In this document: positions 11,089-22,440 of the stretch, in pieces
Layout: each line of letters opens with the position of its first letter
Numbering within the stretch: the stretch's first letter is position 1
The notes under the pieces: generated by a model
Seen by the model: only the letters and a program-made list of their open reading frames with translations
Told to the model about the DNA's origin: nothing
Database searches by the model: none
Assembly (NCBI RefSeq): GCF_047675955.1
Contig: NC_132930.1
Coordinates: 48,175,832-48,239,831 of the forward strand
Source: Chlorocebus sabaeus
Taxonomy: Eukaryota > Chordata > Mammalia > Primates > Cercopithecidae
Reading direction: 5' to 3'
DNA length: 64,000 nt
Position numbers and translations under genes: made by a program

Positions 11089-12179
11089 TGGTCAGGCAGA
11101 GCAGGGCAGAGGGGAGGCAAGCTGACTGGGACCACAGTGTGCTGGCCACAGCAATGGCGCCTTTCTTGTCCACCCTGGCCGTGCGGGGCCTGCAGGGACA
11201 GTGCACACGTGGGAGCCCAGCCCCTGCCAGGGCCTCGAGTGGGTGGGTGGCCTCCTGGTGCAGCCCTGTCCTCCCTGCGCTGGGGGCAGCGGTGGGGGAG
11301 GGACTGAGGGTTAGAGGGAGAGTTGCTCCCCTGGCCCCACCTGCCTATAGACGTGGGTTTCTGGTTCATTCGGCCTGGGGAGCCGCTGACTTGAGGGGCA
11401 CCCTGGGGCTCCTGCAAGGGGGTGAACCCAGCCCCTGCATGCCCCAACTTCAGGCCAGAGCCCTCCTTTGCAGAGGAGCCCCGACTCTGACCTGTACTGG
11501 AGTAGGGCACCCACTCCTGCCCCAGCCCTCAGCTCACCTCACACTGAAACAGGCGGCAGGGTTCAGCCCACCCCGGCAAGGCAGCCTGCACATCGGCTCA
11601 GCTGAGTGCCTGAACTCTGGCGATCGGGGACTTGCTCAGTGGTCCCTGCATTAGGGAAGTGGCCTGTGCCCCAACCATAGCACCCAGTAAAAAGTGGGAG
11701 GGGCCTCGCCTAGGTCACACGTGGTGGGGCCTGCATCAGGGGAAGGGAGAGGGAGAGGAGGACAGGCAGGAGAGGAAAGAGGCGGGGGCAGAATGGCAGT
11801 ACCCCGAGGGATCTGGCACCACTGGCCCCATGGTCTGGGACTCGGGGAGCCTGTGCAGGTGTCTGGGGTGAGTGTGCGTGTGGCTGGCAGACGGGATGTG
11901 TGGTGTCTGTGCATGTGTGTTTGAGTAATGTGGGTATGTACGTGTGTGTTGTGAGGGGGTGCAGCCTCCCAAAGGGCCGAGCGGGCTGGGCTGGGCTGGG
12001 CCAAGGCCCGCCCAGGCTCTTGCAGAGGTAGGGGAGGTGCTCTGGTCCTCCAGGCTGAGGGCAGGCCCCCCCTTGAAAACTGTGCTATTTGCATAATTCT
12101 TTCTTATGGACTCCACCTGTGCTGACGAGGGCCCACGCGTCCCCAGCCTCCTGCCCAGTGCTGCCCCTGTGGCTGTGGG
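11089..12179. other. GC-rich unique DNA with a degenerate GT-rich stretch
   Basis: No gene is recognised. 11865-11957 is a degenerate GTGTG-rich run. An octamer-like ATTTGCATAATT lies near 12087, isolated in GC-rich sequence. Confidence 0.5.
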
Positions 12180-12245
12180 GCCTGGGGCCACTCAGTTGGC
12201 CTCTGTGCCTTGTCTCCTTGTCTGTGAAACACTCAAGATGTCCCT
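12180..12245 (-). mobile_element. MIR-like fragment
   Basis: GTTGGCCTCTGTGCCTTGTC followed by CTTGTCTGTGAAAC resembles the antisense MIR core (CCTCAGTTTCCTCATCTGTAAAAT). It is short and diverged. Confidence 0.4.
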
Positions 12246-12907
12246 CGGGTCCAGGTGCCATGCCTCATCCCCCGGTGGACTCCTGGCTGGCCCAAGTCCC
12301 ATGGAGTGGAGCTTCTAGAAGATTCAAGGCCCTCAGTGGTGCCCAGGGGTGTGCAGAGACCCTGAGGTCTGCTTCTGTTTGCCACAGCCCTCCTCGTTCC
12401 CACCACCTGTGGTCTCTGCTGTTTGGTCCACTGGTCCCTCCACCTGCTCCCACCACCCGCCTGCCTGTCGGCCCTGGGAGTCCCTTCCCTGTCAAGCCAA
12501 CCCTGAGCCCCTGGCCCCTTCTTGGGTGTCTGGGTTCACTTCTGTCTCTATTCTTCCCTGGTCCTCATGCGTCCACCTCACCATGGACTGGAGGCTCCAA
12601 GGCCTTTCGGAGAGCCCAGGGCTGGGCCCCAAGCAAGACTGGTGGCAAGACTGGAAGGAGAAAATGAGTGTGACGGCTGCAGGGAGGCAGATGGTGTCCA
12701 GCAAGGGTGGGGCCAGGGCGGAGCTGAGATCCTCAGATCGAGACCAGCCCATTGGGGAGAAGACCTTGGTCCTGGGAGGGAAGGGGGAGCCCCATCCTGG
12801 TCTACACTGGGGGCCTTCCTGAAGCCCCCTGCACACAGAAGCTCACTCACCAGCCCGATACTGCTTGAGGTTGGCACTAGCTGTTTTGAAGTTCTGTATA
12901 ATGATGG
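12246..12907. other. GC-rich unique DNA, no gene seen
   Basis: Open frames are present on both strands. None is recognisable. Confidence 0.5.
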
Positions 12908-13155
12908 TCCTACCCACCCACCCATCCACCTACTACTACCCATCCACCCACCCATCACCCATCCATCCATCCACCACCCACCTACCCATCCACCATCCAC
13001 CCACCACCAGCCACCCATCACCCATCCACCCACCCACTCAGCCACCCATTCGCCCATCTACCCACCCATCCACCACCCACCTACCCATCCATCCACTCAC
13101 TCATCCACCCATCCATCCATCACCCACCAACCCATCCCGCCACCCATCATCCATG
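12908..13155. repeat. (CCAT/CCAC)n tetranucleotide-type microsatellite
   Basis: About 250 bp of CCCATCCA/CCCACCCA units with CTACTACTA, TCACCCATC and CACTCA variants. Peptides read across it (His-Pro or Gly-Trp-Met repeats) are artefacts. Confidence 0.97.
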
Positions 13156-13784
13156 TGATCGGCACGTCCACAAATAACACAGGGAACACTATGGGGCCAG
13201 GCGTGTATGGGGCACTGGGGATGCCCCGTCTGTCTCTCCCCTGTCTCTGAGGAGGGCGTGTTCCAGAGCAAAGCTGCTGCAGAGTACAGAGCTGGTCCAT
13301 GGCTCCACCTTAGGTACAGGAGGAGGGGAGGGTGCGCTGGGGCAGGGCTGGGTGTGGTGGCCACAGTCACTGAGGTCCAGCTTGGGGCTTGTTTGAGTCC
13401 CTTAGTTCAGCTTCAATGCTTCTCCTCTAACACTGTTTGAGGACCAAGCCCTCTCCTCCCCAGTACACGCCCCAGCTCCCCACCTCACCCCACTTCCCCA
13501 TGCCCCTCAGACCCCACAGGGTGTGAGCAGGGTCCCCTCCACTCAGGGAGAGAGGAGCTTGTTCCCCGGGCTGGGGGTCGCCTGGAGAGCACCTGGCTGC
13601 CCCACGTATCCCGCTGTGCTTCTGCTCCAGCCAAGTGCCAGGTGGGGTTGGAGCTGCCGGCCCTGCGCTCTGGCACCCCGGATCCCCTGGCCTCGGTGAC
13701 AAAGGGTCTGCCAGGACAGGAGGGAAGCGGCCCGGGAAAGGAACGCGGTGCTGCACCCGCACGCACCCCTGCGCACGCCGCCGG
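13156..13784. other. GC-rich unique DNA, no gene seen
   Basis: No repeat is recognised. GC content rises just before the AT-rich island at 13785. Confidence 0.5.
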
Positions 13785-14250
13785 GAGGAGAGAGAAAGAT
13801 AACTGATGGGTGATGTTTTAAGGCATATTAACCCAATTACAAGTATATTTTTACAATCGTGGCTCCAACATTTATCACGCAGCATTTATTAGCCCCGGAG
13901 CTGGGCTGTGCCACGTGAAGGCTGTGAACAGCAGCCCTTCATTACGCTCCGCCCGCCGGGCTCCATCCTGCGGCTCTTAAACCGCATGATTTTATCAAAA
14001 TCTTCGGAAATTGAAGCAATCACTAAAAGGTGTCGGGGAATTAAAATGTTCTGTCTCGGTGGAAGAGATACACTTCTTGTAACATATATCAGTGGCTCTT
14101 TTTTTTAAAAGACACATTACTATGCAGAGAAAAGGCATCACACTGGGAGGGGTGCGTTCCAGAAGGATCGGACGACAGCAATTCTTCACGCTTAAAAATC
14201 GTCTTCTGAGGGACGTGCTGCCTGCAGAGCTGCAAGTGCGGCCGCTCTGG
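13785..14250. promoter_or_regulatory. Strong candidate conserved noncoding element
   Basis: About 460 bp of island sequence between GC-rich flanks. Motifs include AAGGCATATTAACCC, CCAATTACAAGTATA, CATTTATCACGCAGCATTT, CATGATTTTATCAAAATC, GGGAATTAAAATG and GCTTAAAAATCG. It retains several CpGs, unlike decayed repeats, and matches no transposon known to me. Typical of developmental enhancers; no target can be assigned. Confidence 0.5.
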
Positions 14251-14750
14251 GAGCACCAACGTGGCTGTCTTACCGACGTCCTTTCTCAGCCTCATTGTTT
14301 GGGGGCTGCAGCCCCCGTCAGCCTCCGCTCTGAGGAAACAGATCCAGGCAACCCCTGAAACAGAGTGGGGATCCTGGCTCACGTCCGTGCCCCTCAAGGC
14401 CAAGGGCCTGGCGGAAGGCGCAGTGTTTGGAGTTGGCCCCATGTTCCTCCAGCACACTCCATGCAGCTGCGGCTGCGGGCCTCGCATCAGAGCAGGCAGC
14501 CCCCTGTGCCCTCCCCACCGCCTGGGGCCTCGGTGGAGCTGTTTTGCTCCTAGAATCTTCTCCCACTTACCTCCCCACAGCTGGAGAAGGGGCAAGAAGG
14601 GGCTGGGCCCCTCAGGACTCACAAAGGGGGTGCGTAGGCAGCAGCAGTGGTCTGGGGGCGCAGCTTGGCCCTCAAAGGGCGCCTTACGGGTGTTTCTTTT
14701 GGAACAGTCCTGGGGTTTCCATGAGGTCGTTCTGCCAAGGTCCTCAGTTC
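14251..14750. other. GC-rich unique DNA, no gene seen
   Basis: Moderately GC-rich. Overlapping frames up to about 177 codons exist on both strands without recognisable domains. Confidence 0.5.
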
Positions 14751-15050
14751 TTTTTTTTTTTTTTTTGTGATGGAGTCTCGCTCTGTTGCCCAGGCTGGAG
14801 TGCAGTGGCGCGATCTCAGCTCACTGCAACCTCCACTTCTCGGGTTCAAGTGATTCTCCTGCCTCAGCCTCCTGAGTAGCTGGGATTACAGGCGCCCGCC
14901 ACCACATCTGGCTAATTTTCGTATTTTTAGTAGAGATGGGATTTCACCATATTGGCCAGGCAGGTCTTGAACTCCTGACCTCAAGTGATCTGCCTGCCTT
15001 GGCCTCCCAAAGTTCTGGGATTACAGGCGTGAGCCACTGCACCCGGCTGG
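14751..15050 (-). mobile_element. Alu (AluS-like), full length
   Basis: Antisense Alu with a T-run, both arms and the end GAGCCACTGCACCCGGC. CTCAGTTCTTT occurs on both sides (near 14743 and 15053) as the target-site duplication. Confidence 0.96.
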
Positions 15051-15844
15051 TTCTCAGTTCTTTGGGGACGATGGGCTGTACCACCCAGATGCCCTCTGCA
15101 GCCACATAGGGCTGGATGGGGTGGGAGGCACTGTAGGGGGCTCTAGAGGGTTTGACTTCCCCTCTCAGGAACTTGAGACTGTTTAGGGACCCACACAGTT
15201 TGTGCTGGCTCAGTTCTGAGGGAGGGGCTGGGGGTCTGGAGCAGGCAGGGGGCACACCTGTGTGGGGCGTGTGGCTCTCGACGGCCTGGACCCAGCAGCA
15301 TGGTCCCTGGGATCCTGCCTGGCCCCAAGGAGGAACCTGGTCCCCCAGTGCATGTTTGCTGTGGGGTCTGAGTTGAGGGTAGATGTGGGGACACAGGGCA
15401 GTCTTCAGGGCTCCCCTGGCCTCAAGCTATGTCGGGCTGGTGAGGTTCTGCTGGGTTTGGGTTTAGGAGGCCCCCACTCTGGGCAGTGGTGGGGAGAGGA
15501 TCAGAGGCAGGAGAGTGAGGGGACCCTCAAGGGGGACCCCTGATAGAGGGCCAGGCGGCTGAGGGCCCTCCCGATGTCTGGCTGGAGCCCAGGGGTGCCC
15601 GGTGCCTGTGTTCTCCAGATGCCTTTGGTGTCTGGGGAGCCCAGGCCTTCGGGAAGAGGCTGGAGTCCCAATGAGGGAAAAGAAGGCCCTTGGCCCACTG
15701 GCTGCAGAGGTGCCAGAGGAGCTGCCGGTCCCCTCTCGGAGCCTTGGTGGCCTGGACGCTGAAGTAGGGGAGATGGTGATACTGGAGGGAGGCCCAGAGG
15801 AGGGTGCAGAGCTGCCCAGGGCAAGCCCCTGGGAGCCTTTCCCA
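15051..15844. other. GC-rich unique DNA, no gene seen
   Basis: Nothing supportable beyond GC-rich open frames on both strands. Confidence 0.5.
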
Positions 15845-15992
15845 CCTGCCAGGGGCTGTCTCCCTCTCCTCTGTCTCTCCCTTTATCTCTCTCTCCCACT
15901 GTCTCTGTCTCTCCCTCCTCTGTCTCTGTCTCTCCCCCATCTCTGCCTCTCCCCTGTCTGTGTCTCCCTCTCTCTATCTTTTCCCCTTTTAA
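15845..15992. repeat. CT-rich (CTCTGT/CTCC)n microsatellite
   Basis: A degenerate run of CTCTGTCTCTCCCT-type units ending in TCTATCTTTTCCCC. Confidence 0.9.
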
Positions 15993-17895
15993 AGGAAGTT
16001 TCATGGGTGAAGTATAGTTGGGAATCTGGAAGCAACTCACGTGTACCGTGTGGCATGGCCTCGGTGGAGGCCACAGCAGCACGCGTCGGGCAGACACCGT
16101 GGGAGTGTAAGAACCAGTCCCTGAAGGTGCCCTTCCATCCGGGCCCTGTAGGGGCATTCCTGCAATGACACAGCTGTGGAAAGAGGGCAGATGAGTGGTG
16201 TCTGGACGGGGTGGTGTGGTGGGTGGTGGAGGGCCAGGAGGGTCCTTGAGGTGGGAACAGCACCCACATCTGGACGGTGCAGCCAGCGTCGGGCGGTGAC
16301 ACTGGCCACAGCTTGGCAAGACAGTACCTTTGGGGGAGGGTGGGCGGGGGTGCACTTGGTCTCTGTGTTGTTTCTCATAACTGTATGTGAATCTACAATT
16401 TTCTCAATGTGAAAAGTTTAATTGAAAACAATACAAGGCAATAAGAAAAAGTCTGGAGAATGTGGAGTTATGTAGAGGGGACCTGCCAGCCTGGCATCCC
16501 TCAGCCTGGCCCCTGCTGCGAGGACACGCTTCAGAACTCAGCCCCTGCCAGACCACGCATGGTCCCTGGGGCTGGCCTGGTGATTCTGTGGGTGTGGCCT
16601 GGTAGTGGCCTTGGAGCCAGCCCTCTCCTCGTCCCTCTGTCTCTGTGTGCACATTTGCCCAGCACAGGAACAGGGACTCTCACGGGCCACCTCAGCAGGG
16701 ACAGGCAGCAGAGGCTGGATGGCCGCTCTTGTGGCCCCGCGTCTCGAGATGGTGGTGCTGGTCCCCATTGAGCTCAGCTGTGCCTTGGACAGACAGTGAC
16801 CAGGGGTCACACCCAGTCCTATGGACCCTCACTCAGCACCTGCACCACACAGAGGATCAGCTTGGCCTCTGGGGTGGGACTCTCCTCTGACATCACAAGA
16901 GAGGAAGAGACAAAGGGCCCCAGTAGACCACAGATGGGCCTGCGTGAGGCCTCTCAACACATCAGAACTGGTGCCTAGAATGGAGCTCCAATTCTGCTGC
17001 TTCCTCTCTGCCCAGCTGGACTGGGGACGGGCCCTGGCTCCTGGGAGCTGTGTGCTGGCCTTCCCGCGGTGCTGGTTAAATACCAAGTGTCCTGACAGGC
17101 TTGCAGTGTCAGGGGGGATCTGTGCACAGGACAAAGGCTGCTTGGGTGCTGTATTTTTGTCTGCTGTCTGCGCCACAAATTTATACCAGTGGTGACTTCC
17201 CAGGGCTCCCACCGACCCCAGCCCCACCTCACCAGCCACATAAAGTATCAGGGGGTTCTGATGTGTCCGGCACCACCAAGCCTAGAGGTGGGGCAGGCCT
17301 GCTGTCCCCAGCCTGTGGTGGGCCCCCAGCCCCTGCATGCCCCTTCTCAAACTTCAATAGACAAAAGTCTGGGAGGGTCAGCAGGGCGCCGGGATGTGGG
17401 GAGGCGAGTCCCGGCCACTGTCCAATGGTCACGCAGGACTATGGCAGCATCTGTACAAAGAGGGGCTGGTGGGCTCCTGCTGTCCACCTTCTTGTACCCC
17501 TGCTGCTGGGGCCCTGTGGCCGTCCAGGGCCTGGGGGTGGGCGGAGGTCCCTGTGGGCAGAGGGACCAGTTGTGCATTTCTGTCCTTTCAGTGGCTGCGT
17601 CTTCCCTGTCCTCTGACTCCTGTGGGAGCTGGAATCTGTGCCTCCCCGTCCCTGGCACGTTGGCACTGGCTGGGTCCCATGGTGCTTTGGTTGGTCCCTG
17701 ATGAGCACGCTGTGTCCCCGTCCTGTGGGGGGATGGGGTGGCAGACGGCCCTGTGAGCCTGTGCATGGCTTTGCCTGGGGCCAGCAGTCTGCGGAAGGAA
17801 CAGACTTCCCCGCCTCCACACCCGAGGGCTCCTTCCTGGTGGCAATGAATATTATGAAGGAGATGTGAACTTCGTAAAACTTAAGCACCTTAAAC
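15993..17895. other. Mostly unique DNA, no gene recognised
   Basis: GC-rich sequence without a clear gene. An old repeat-like tail near 16370-16450 is listed separately. Confidence 0.5.
16370..16450 (+). repeat. Possible 3' tail of an ancient transposon
   Basis: ATAACTGTATGTGAATCTACAATTTTCTCA followed by GAAAAGTTTAATTG resembles a 3' tail seen in several old mammalian repeats. A similar string lies at 44620-44680. The family is not identified. Confidence 0.3.
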
Positions 17896-18189
17896 ATTTT
17901 TTTTTAAGAGACAGGGTCTTGCTCTGTTGCCCAGGCTGAAGTGCAGTGGCACCATCATGGCTCACTGCAGCCTCCAGCTCCTGGGCTCAATGATCCTCCT
18001 GCCTCAGCCTCCTGAGCAGCTGGGACTACACGTGTGGAGCTACCACCCCCGGCTAACTTTTGTACTTTTGCAGAAATGGAGTCTCCCTATGTTGCCCAGG
18101 CTGTTCTCCAACTTCCAACCCCAAGCGATCTGCCTGCCTTGGTCTCCCAAAGTGCTGGGATTACAGGCGTGAGCCACTGCACTTGGCCT
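17896..18189 (-). mobile_element. Alu (old, AluJ-like), near full length
   Basis: Antisense Alu from the T-run and GAGACAGGGTCTTGCTCTG to GTGAGCCACTGCACTTGGCC. CATCATGGCTCACTGCAGCC and scattered changes suggest an early subfamily. Confidence 0.94.
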
Positions 18190-18294
18190 AAAACTGTTAA
18201 AGCATAGATCCACATTACCAGATTTTTGAAAAGAAGATAGAGAAGAGAACCCAAAATAATCATGATGACAGTAATATCCCCCACCGTGTGGGGT

Positions 18295-18378
18295 CCCTTT
18301 TGTGCCCTGCTTATATACCCCCGGGAGCAGTGCCACTATCATCCTTTTTTCATGAGGGGAAACTGAGGCTGGGATTGT
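18295..18378 (+). mobile_element. MIR-like fragment
   Basis: CACTATCATCCTTTTTTCATGAGGGGAAAC followed by TGAGGCTGG resembles the MIR core ATTATCCCCATTTTACAGATGAGGAAACTG in order. Short and diverged. Confidence 0.45.
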
Positions 18379-18780
18379 TAGCTCCTGCCCGGGGCTCCTC
18401 CACAAGGAGAAGGGGTGGTGGGACGGGTGCTGGGTCCCTCCCCTTCCTCTGCCTCCAGGAAGTCTTCCAGGCTGAGCCCTGACCTGGTGACCTGTGAGTC
18501 GGTTTATCTGTCCATCCTGCCTCCTGCTATGTGGGGCCGCTGGAGGCGGGGCCACTGCTGGCTCCCAAGGGAAGGAGGGAATCTGCCCAGAAGGGGCTCA
18601 GGCACCTCCCAGAGGAGGCTCCGGCTTGGCTGCCCCGCTGGTAGCCTGGGGGGGCCCTGGGGCCCGCGGCACCCCTCCCTGCAGCGGCCTCTGCTCACCC
18701 TTGGCCCCGGGAGCTGCCCCCAGCGGCCCCTGCTCTCCCTCGGGTCGGCCTCCCGCGACGCAGTCCTGCCCGAGACCATA
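18379..18780. other. GC-rich unique DNA, no gene seen
   Basis: A GC-rich run leading up to the island at 18781. Nothing is recognised. Confidence 0.45.
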
Positions 18781-19300
18781 TTTCCTGCTTGTTGGTGTCA
18801 CAGACTTTGCCACACAGGGTCAAGAGTTACCCTGCCCCGTCCTTTGTGTTCTAAATTTAATTGTTGCACTCCTTGTCTCCCTTAAAAAGATCAGTAAAAA
18901 CTGTTAATTTGATCAATACTTAATTTTTTCACCCGAGCGCGCGTCTTCTGCTGGCCCGTGATAAGCTGGCGGCAGGGCAGAGGGACAAGTGAATTGTCAG
19001 GAATTTCTCCAGTCTCCCGCGGCCACTCCACCACTTAGAGCCGTGTAATTTATACCCCGGCAGCCGCTCTGCAATTACCCTGTCTATTGCTGTCGACAGT
19101 ATCGCGCTATCTTTTAAATAGATCCGGCCTGGCTGGTCCAGACGAGCGGCCAGGACAAATGACGCCATCCCTCATCCCGCAAGCCCTAAAGAGATAAGTC
19201 CCTTAAAGAGGGGACCATTTATCAGCTGATACAAGCTGGATACTTACAAGCCCACTTCTTTGTTTGGGCTCTTTTCAGATTTCCAAAGCTATTGATCTAC
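18781..19300. promoter_or_regulatory. Strong candidate conserved noncoding element (about 0.5 kb)
   Basis: Contains TTCTAAATTTAATTGTTGC, AACTGTTAATTTGATCAATAC, TAATTTATACCCCGGC, CTGCAATTACCC, a TGTCGACAGTATCGCG stretch, CTTTTAAATAGATCC, and GACCATTTATCAGCTGATAC with an E-box core. CpGs persist next to AT-rich motifs, and no repeat or convincing frame is seen. It directly precedes a CpG-rich segment, so it could be a promoter-proximal element. Confidence 0.55.
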
Positions 19301-19304
19301 CAAG

Positions 19305-20455
19305 GCGGGAGCCGGGCTGGGGCGTGGGGCGCGGGGTGACTGTCAGGGGCGGCCCTGGGCCTGAGCTCACCCTGCTCCGAGGGGCCCTGGCGTGGCTCCG
19401 GGCTGCGGTCCAGCCTCCCCGGGCCTGGGCTGAGCGCACCTGCCTTGCGGGCTTCCCTCCTGCGGGCGCGCGGGGACATGGGTGCCTCTGCTGCCTCCAA
19501 ACCTCCAGTTTGCCGACTAGGCGCCTGGGCCAAGCCCTGGACCCGCAAGACCGGTGTCGGGAGGGCTCAGATAACCCCCAACCCAGGACCTGGTGCTCCT
19601 CTGGCCGCCACCCGCTCCCGCACAGGACGCCTGTGTCCCCACGGCAGAGAACGCCGGACCCTCTGCCGCGCCTGCTCGTGCTCTGCGTGGGCCCTCGGCC
19701 CTGGGCACTGGGGAGAAAATGACTCTCCTGGGCTGGCATGGGGCAGCAGCTGCCCCGAATCGGGGCCGGCTCCATTGCCACAGGCGAGCCGGGCAGGGTG
19801 TGAGCGGCCCCGCGCCCCGCAGCCGGGACCTCGGCCATGTGCCCTGCAGACGCCCCTCCTGCGGAACCCGTGTCTGGGGAGCTCCAGGCGTGCGCGGGTG
19901 GGACGTGGTGCCCGGCGCCCACTCAGGCGCCCCCGCGGCCGCCTCTCCTCCCTGTGGGCAGCGATGGCAGGGGCTGCCTGGGGTTTGCGGCGAGCTCGGA
20001 TCCTTCTTGCTCCTCCCACCCAGGCCTCAATCAACTCCTTCCTTCCGTGCTGCGAAGATCCTGCCCTCCGGTCCCCAGGCTTCCAGGCTCTCCGGTGTGA
20101 TGACCCTGGGCTCGCCCTGGCCTCGCCCAGGAGAGGGGCTGGGCAGGGGGTGCAGAACCGAGTGTCGGGGGCCCCTGGGTGTGGCGAGCGCCGGGGAGCC
20201 CTAGGGCCCCTCTCCCGGCCCTGTTTCCCCGCAGGAAGGACCGCGTCGCGCCCCAGCCTCCGGCATCCCGCCTCCTGGCCCGCTTGGCATTGCTCAGGAA
20301 TCTTGGGCTTGGGCCCTGCCCCTTCGGGACTTTGGGGGTAATCTATGTGGTCTCCGCCTCGCGCCCTCCAGGCCCGCGCGCTCTGACGCTGCCTCCGGGG
20401 GCCCTCGCTCCGCCCGCGGAGACGGATGGGGCCGCGTGTGTCTGTGGCTGGTGCG
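19305..20455. other. CpG-rich segment, possible CpG island, no gene identified
   Basis: About 1.15 kb with dense GCG/CGC steps, for example around 19450, 19800-19950 and 20370-20460. Long open frames run on both strands (about 300 codons each), which is the signature of stop-poor GC-rich DNA. It lies between two AT-rich islands. It could hold an unannotated noncoding promoter; no TATA box or exon can be argued. Confidence 0.5.
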
Positions 20456-20459
20456 CGCT

Positions 20460-20830
20460 GTGCACCGCCGGTCATCTGTTTGGTCTTAATTTAGAAAACC
20501 TTCACGAGATTATTACGTGGCACTTTTTTTTCCCTGGGGTGCTTGATGGTATCAGGTGGGTTCAGAGCTCAGCCTCTCCAGTTTATCTTCCTCAGAGAGC
20601 TGCATTAATACGTAGGCACAGCGGCCCGACAAACCCCACAGAACAAATAGAAACGATCTTAGCAGCGTCTCTCTTTAAAAATAGCATCCATTTATCATCC
20701 AGCTGGATGGTGCTGGGCTCAGCCTCTGGTCTGGGGTGACCGACTGCTTTGGGCTTAAATATCCACTTTCCCGTTTCACTCTCTTTCTATTTAAAGTCTT
20801 CTCTTTCTACCCTGCACCCAAGAAGGAGGC
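20460..20830. promoter_or_regulatory. Strong candidate conserved noncoding element
   Basis: Motifs include TTGGTCTTAATTTAGAAAACC, GAGATTATTACGTGGC, GCATTAATACGTAGGC, CTTTAAAAATAGCATCC, ATTTATCATCCAGCTGGATG (E-box palindrome CCAGCTGG) and GGGCTTAAATATCC. It is repeat-free and borders the CpG-rich segment. Confidence 0.5.
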
Positions 20831-21127
20831 CCCCAAAACTTGTGTCAGCAGCCAGAAAGGGGTGAGCAGCTGGCATTCGGGGTGGAGCTTTCCAATTCGT
20901 AAAGGAAGGGGGATCCCTGGAGGGTGACCTCCTGCGGCCCTCTGGGGAGTCCCTCAGCTCAGGGTCTCTGGGTTTCCTTCTGCTGCTAAGATCCCTTTCT
21001 GTCTCATGCTTTCCCCTCAGGGACTCCCGGGGCCCTGGATGGATCCCAAGCCCACACCTGGAAGGAACTGAAAGTAGGGTAGGGCCTCAGGCCCTACCAT
21101 GTGCTCGGAAGGAACCAGGACCTACCT
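20831..21127. other. Unique DNA, nothing recognised
   Basis: Transition from GC-rich unique sequence to the repeat block. No feature seen. Confidence 0.5.
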
Positions 21128-21270
21128 ATTCATTTGTCCACTCACAATAACATGAACTAGGGTATTTGATGTGCAGGTGGGCTCTGTGTGGGGTGTTGCA
21201 GTTGCTGTGGGAAACAAGACTGACTGCCACTCCATCCTGGCAGAGCTTACCGTGCTATGGCCAACACTCT
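21128..21270 (+). mobile_element. L2-like LINE 3' fragment
   Basis: TTCATTTGTCCACTCA, then GGGAAACAAGACTGACTGCC and CTGGCAGAGCTTACCGTG follow the order of the L2 3' end (ATTCATTCA..., GAACAAGACAGAC, CATGGAGCTTAC). Strongly diverged. Confidence 0.6.
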
Positions 21271-22039
21271 GCAGGAACGTCATGGGGTACATGTGCATGC
21301 GCATTCTCTCTCTCTCCTCCATTCCTGGCAAGTGCAGGGGTGCCTGGCTTCTTTAGGTGCATCATAGGTCCCGGAGTGCAGAGTCCACAGTGTGTCCAGA
21401 GCAGGGCCAGCCTGCAGAAATAAACCCTAATGCAACAGTGAGTACAATAAATGTAAATGAGTTAGACTCAGTGATCTGAAAGTAGAGACTCACACGTTGA
21501 ATGAAAAACAAACTGCTGCTATATGTTCCTTAGAGAAGACGCATTTTAAAGGAAAGGGCACAGAAAGATTGAAAATCAAGGGATGGAAAAGAGATACACC
21601 AGGCAAATATGTACACCCAAAGCAATGTGGGATAGCAATTCTAATGTCAGACAAAATAGAAATAAGGCCAAACAAATCACAAAAGACAAAGACAAATATT
21701 AGGGACTAGTTCAAAAGAACAACAGACCAAGAACATAGAATGATTATATATATATGTGCATTAAATAATGTAGTCTTAGAACATATAAAACTACAACTGA
21801 GAATATTACCAGGAGAAATATATGACTAAACTATGTTATTTAGAACTTTCAACAAATTTCTCTTATAAAATGATAGATTAAATATACAAAAGTAAGTCTA
21901 TGTAATTTGAATGGCATAATAAATTAATTGAATTACCTCTATTAGCTATCAATTTACACATCTCATGGAGAACACAGATTTCTTTTGTGCATACTTATTA
22001 TTCACAAAAACAGGCCATGTGCTAGGCTACTGTATGGTC

Positions 22040-22440
22040 ACCTTCAGAGGCAGGTAGACCCCTACCCAAAATTTGTTTCAAATATTGGGAACTGATGGCT
22101 TCACACATACATACCAACAAGGCTTGAAATGGTTTGGATTGTTTGCATAACTGAGGTCTCTGAGGAGAGCAGGGCAGGCCTCCCAAGCAGGTCAAGAATG
22201 GCTTGAGAGAGCAAGGAACGGAAAGGTTTTTACTGTGGTTTAGGGCTGGACCTGGGTGAGAGTTTTCATGTGCAGGCAGGGCCTTTTGTGATTTGAATTT
22301 CCCACCAGCACCAAATGAGGGAGCATCCAGGCTTTCTTATCAGCTTGTCCAGATGTGCAGCACAGGAGAAAAGGGAGGGATGCTTAAAAGCTGTCAGCAG
22401 CCAGACATCAAAAAATGGAGTTGGGCTGCTTATTTTAGCC
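22040..22440. mobile_element. Unidentified insert within L1 (LTR-like?)
   Basis: Between recognisable L1 blocks lies about 400 bp that does not read as L1, with AGGCAGGTAGACCCCTACCC at the left and TTATCAGCTTGTCCAGATGTG toward the right. It could be a diverged LTR or DNA transposon. No terminal repeats or target-site duplication could be fixed. Confidence 0.35.

Noticed and set aside
12908..13155. CRISPR-like regular array
   Set aside because: It is a continuous CCAT/CCAC microsatellite with no spacers, in a primate genome.
15501..16355. 284-codon antisense frame
   Set aside because: It spans a CT-rich microsatellite (Arg/Glu/Gly repeats) and GC-rich noncoding flanks.
19567..20475. Approximately 300-codon frames in the CpG-rich segment
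   Set aside because: Both strands are open over the same span, composition is Arg/Pro/Ala/Gly-rich, and no domain or splice structure is recognised.
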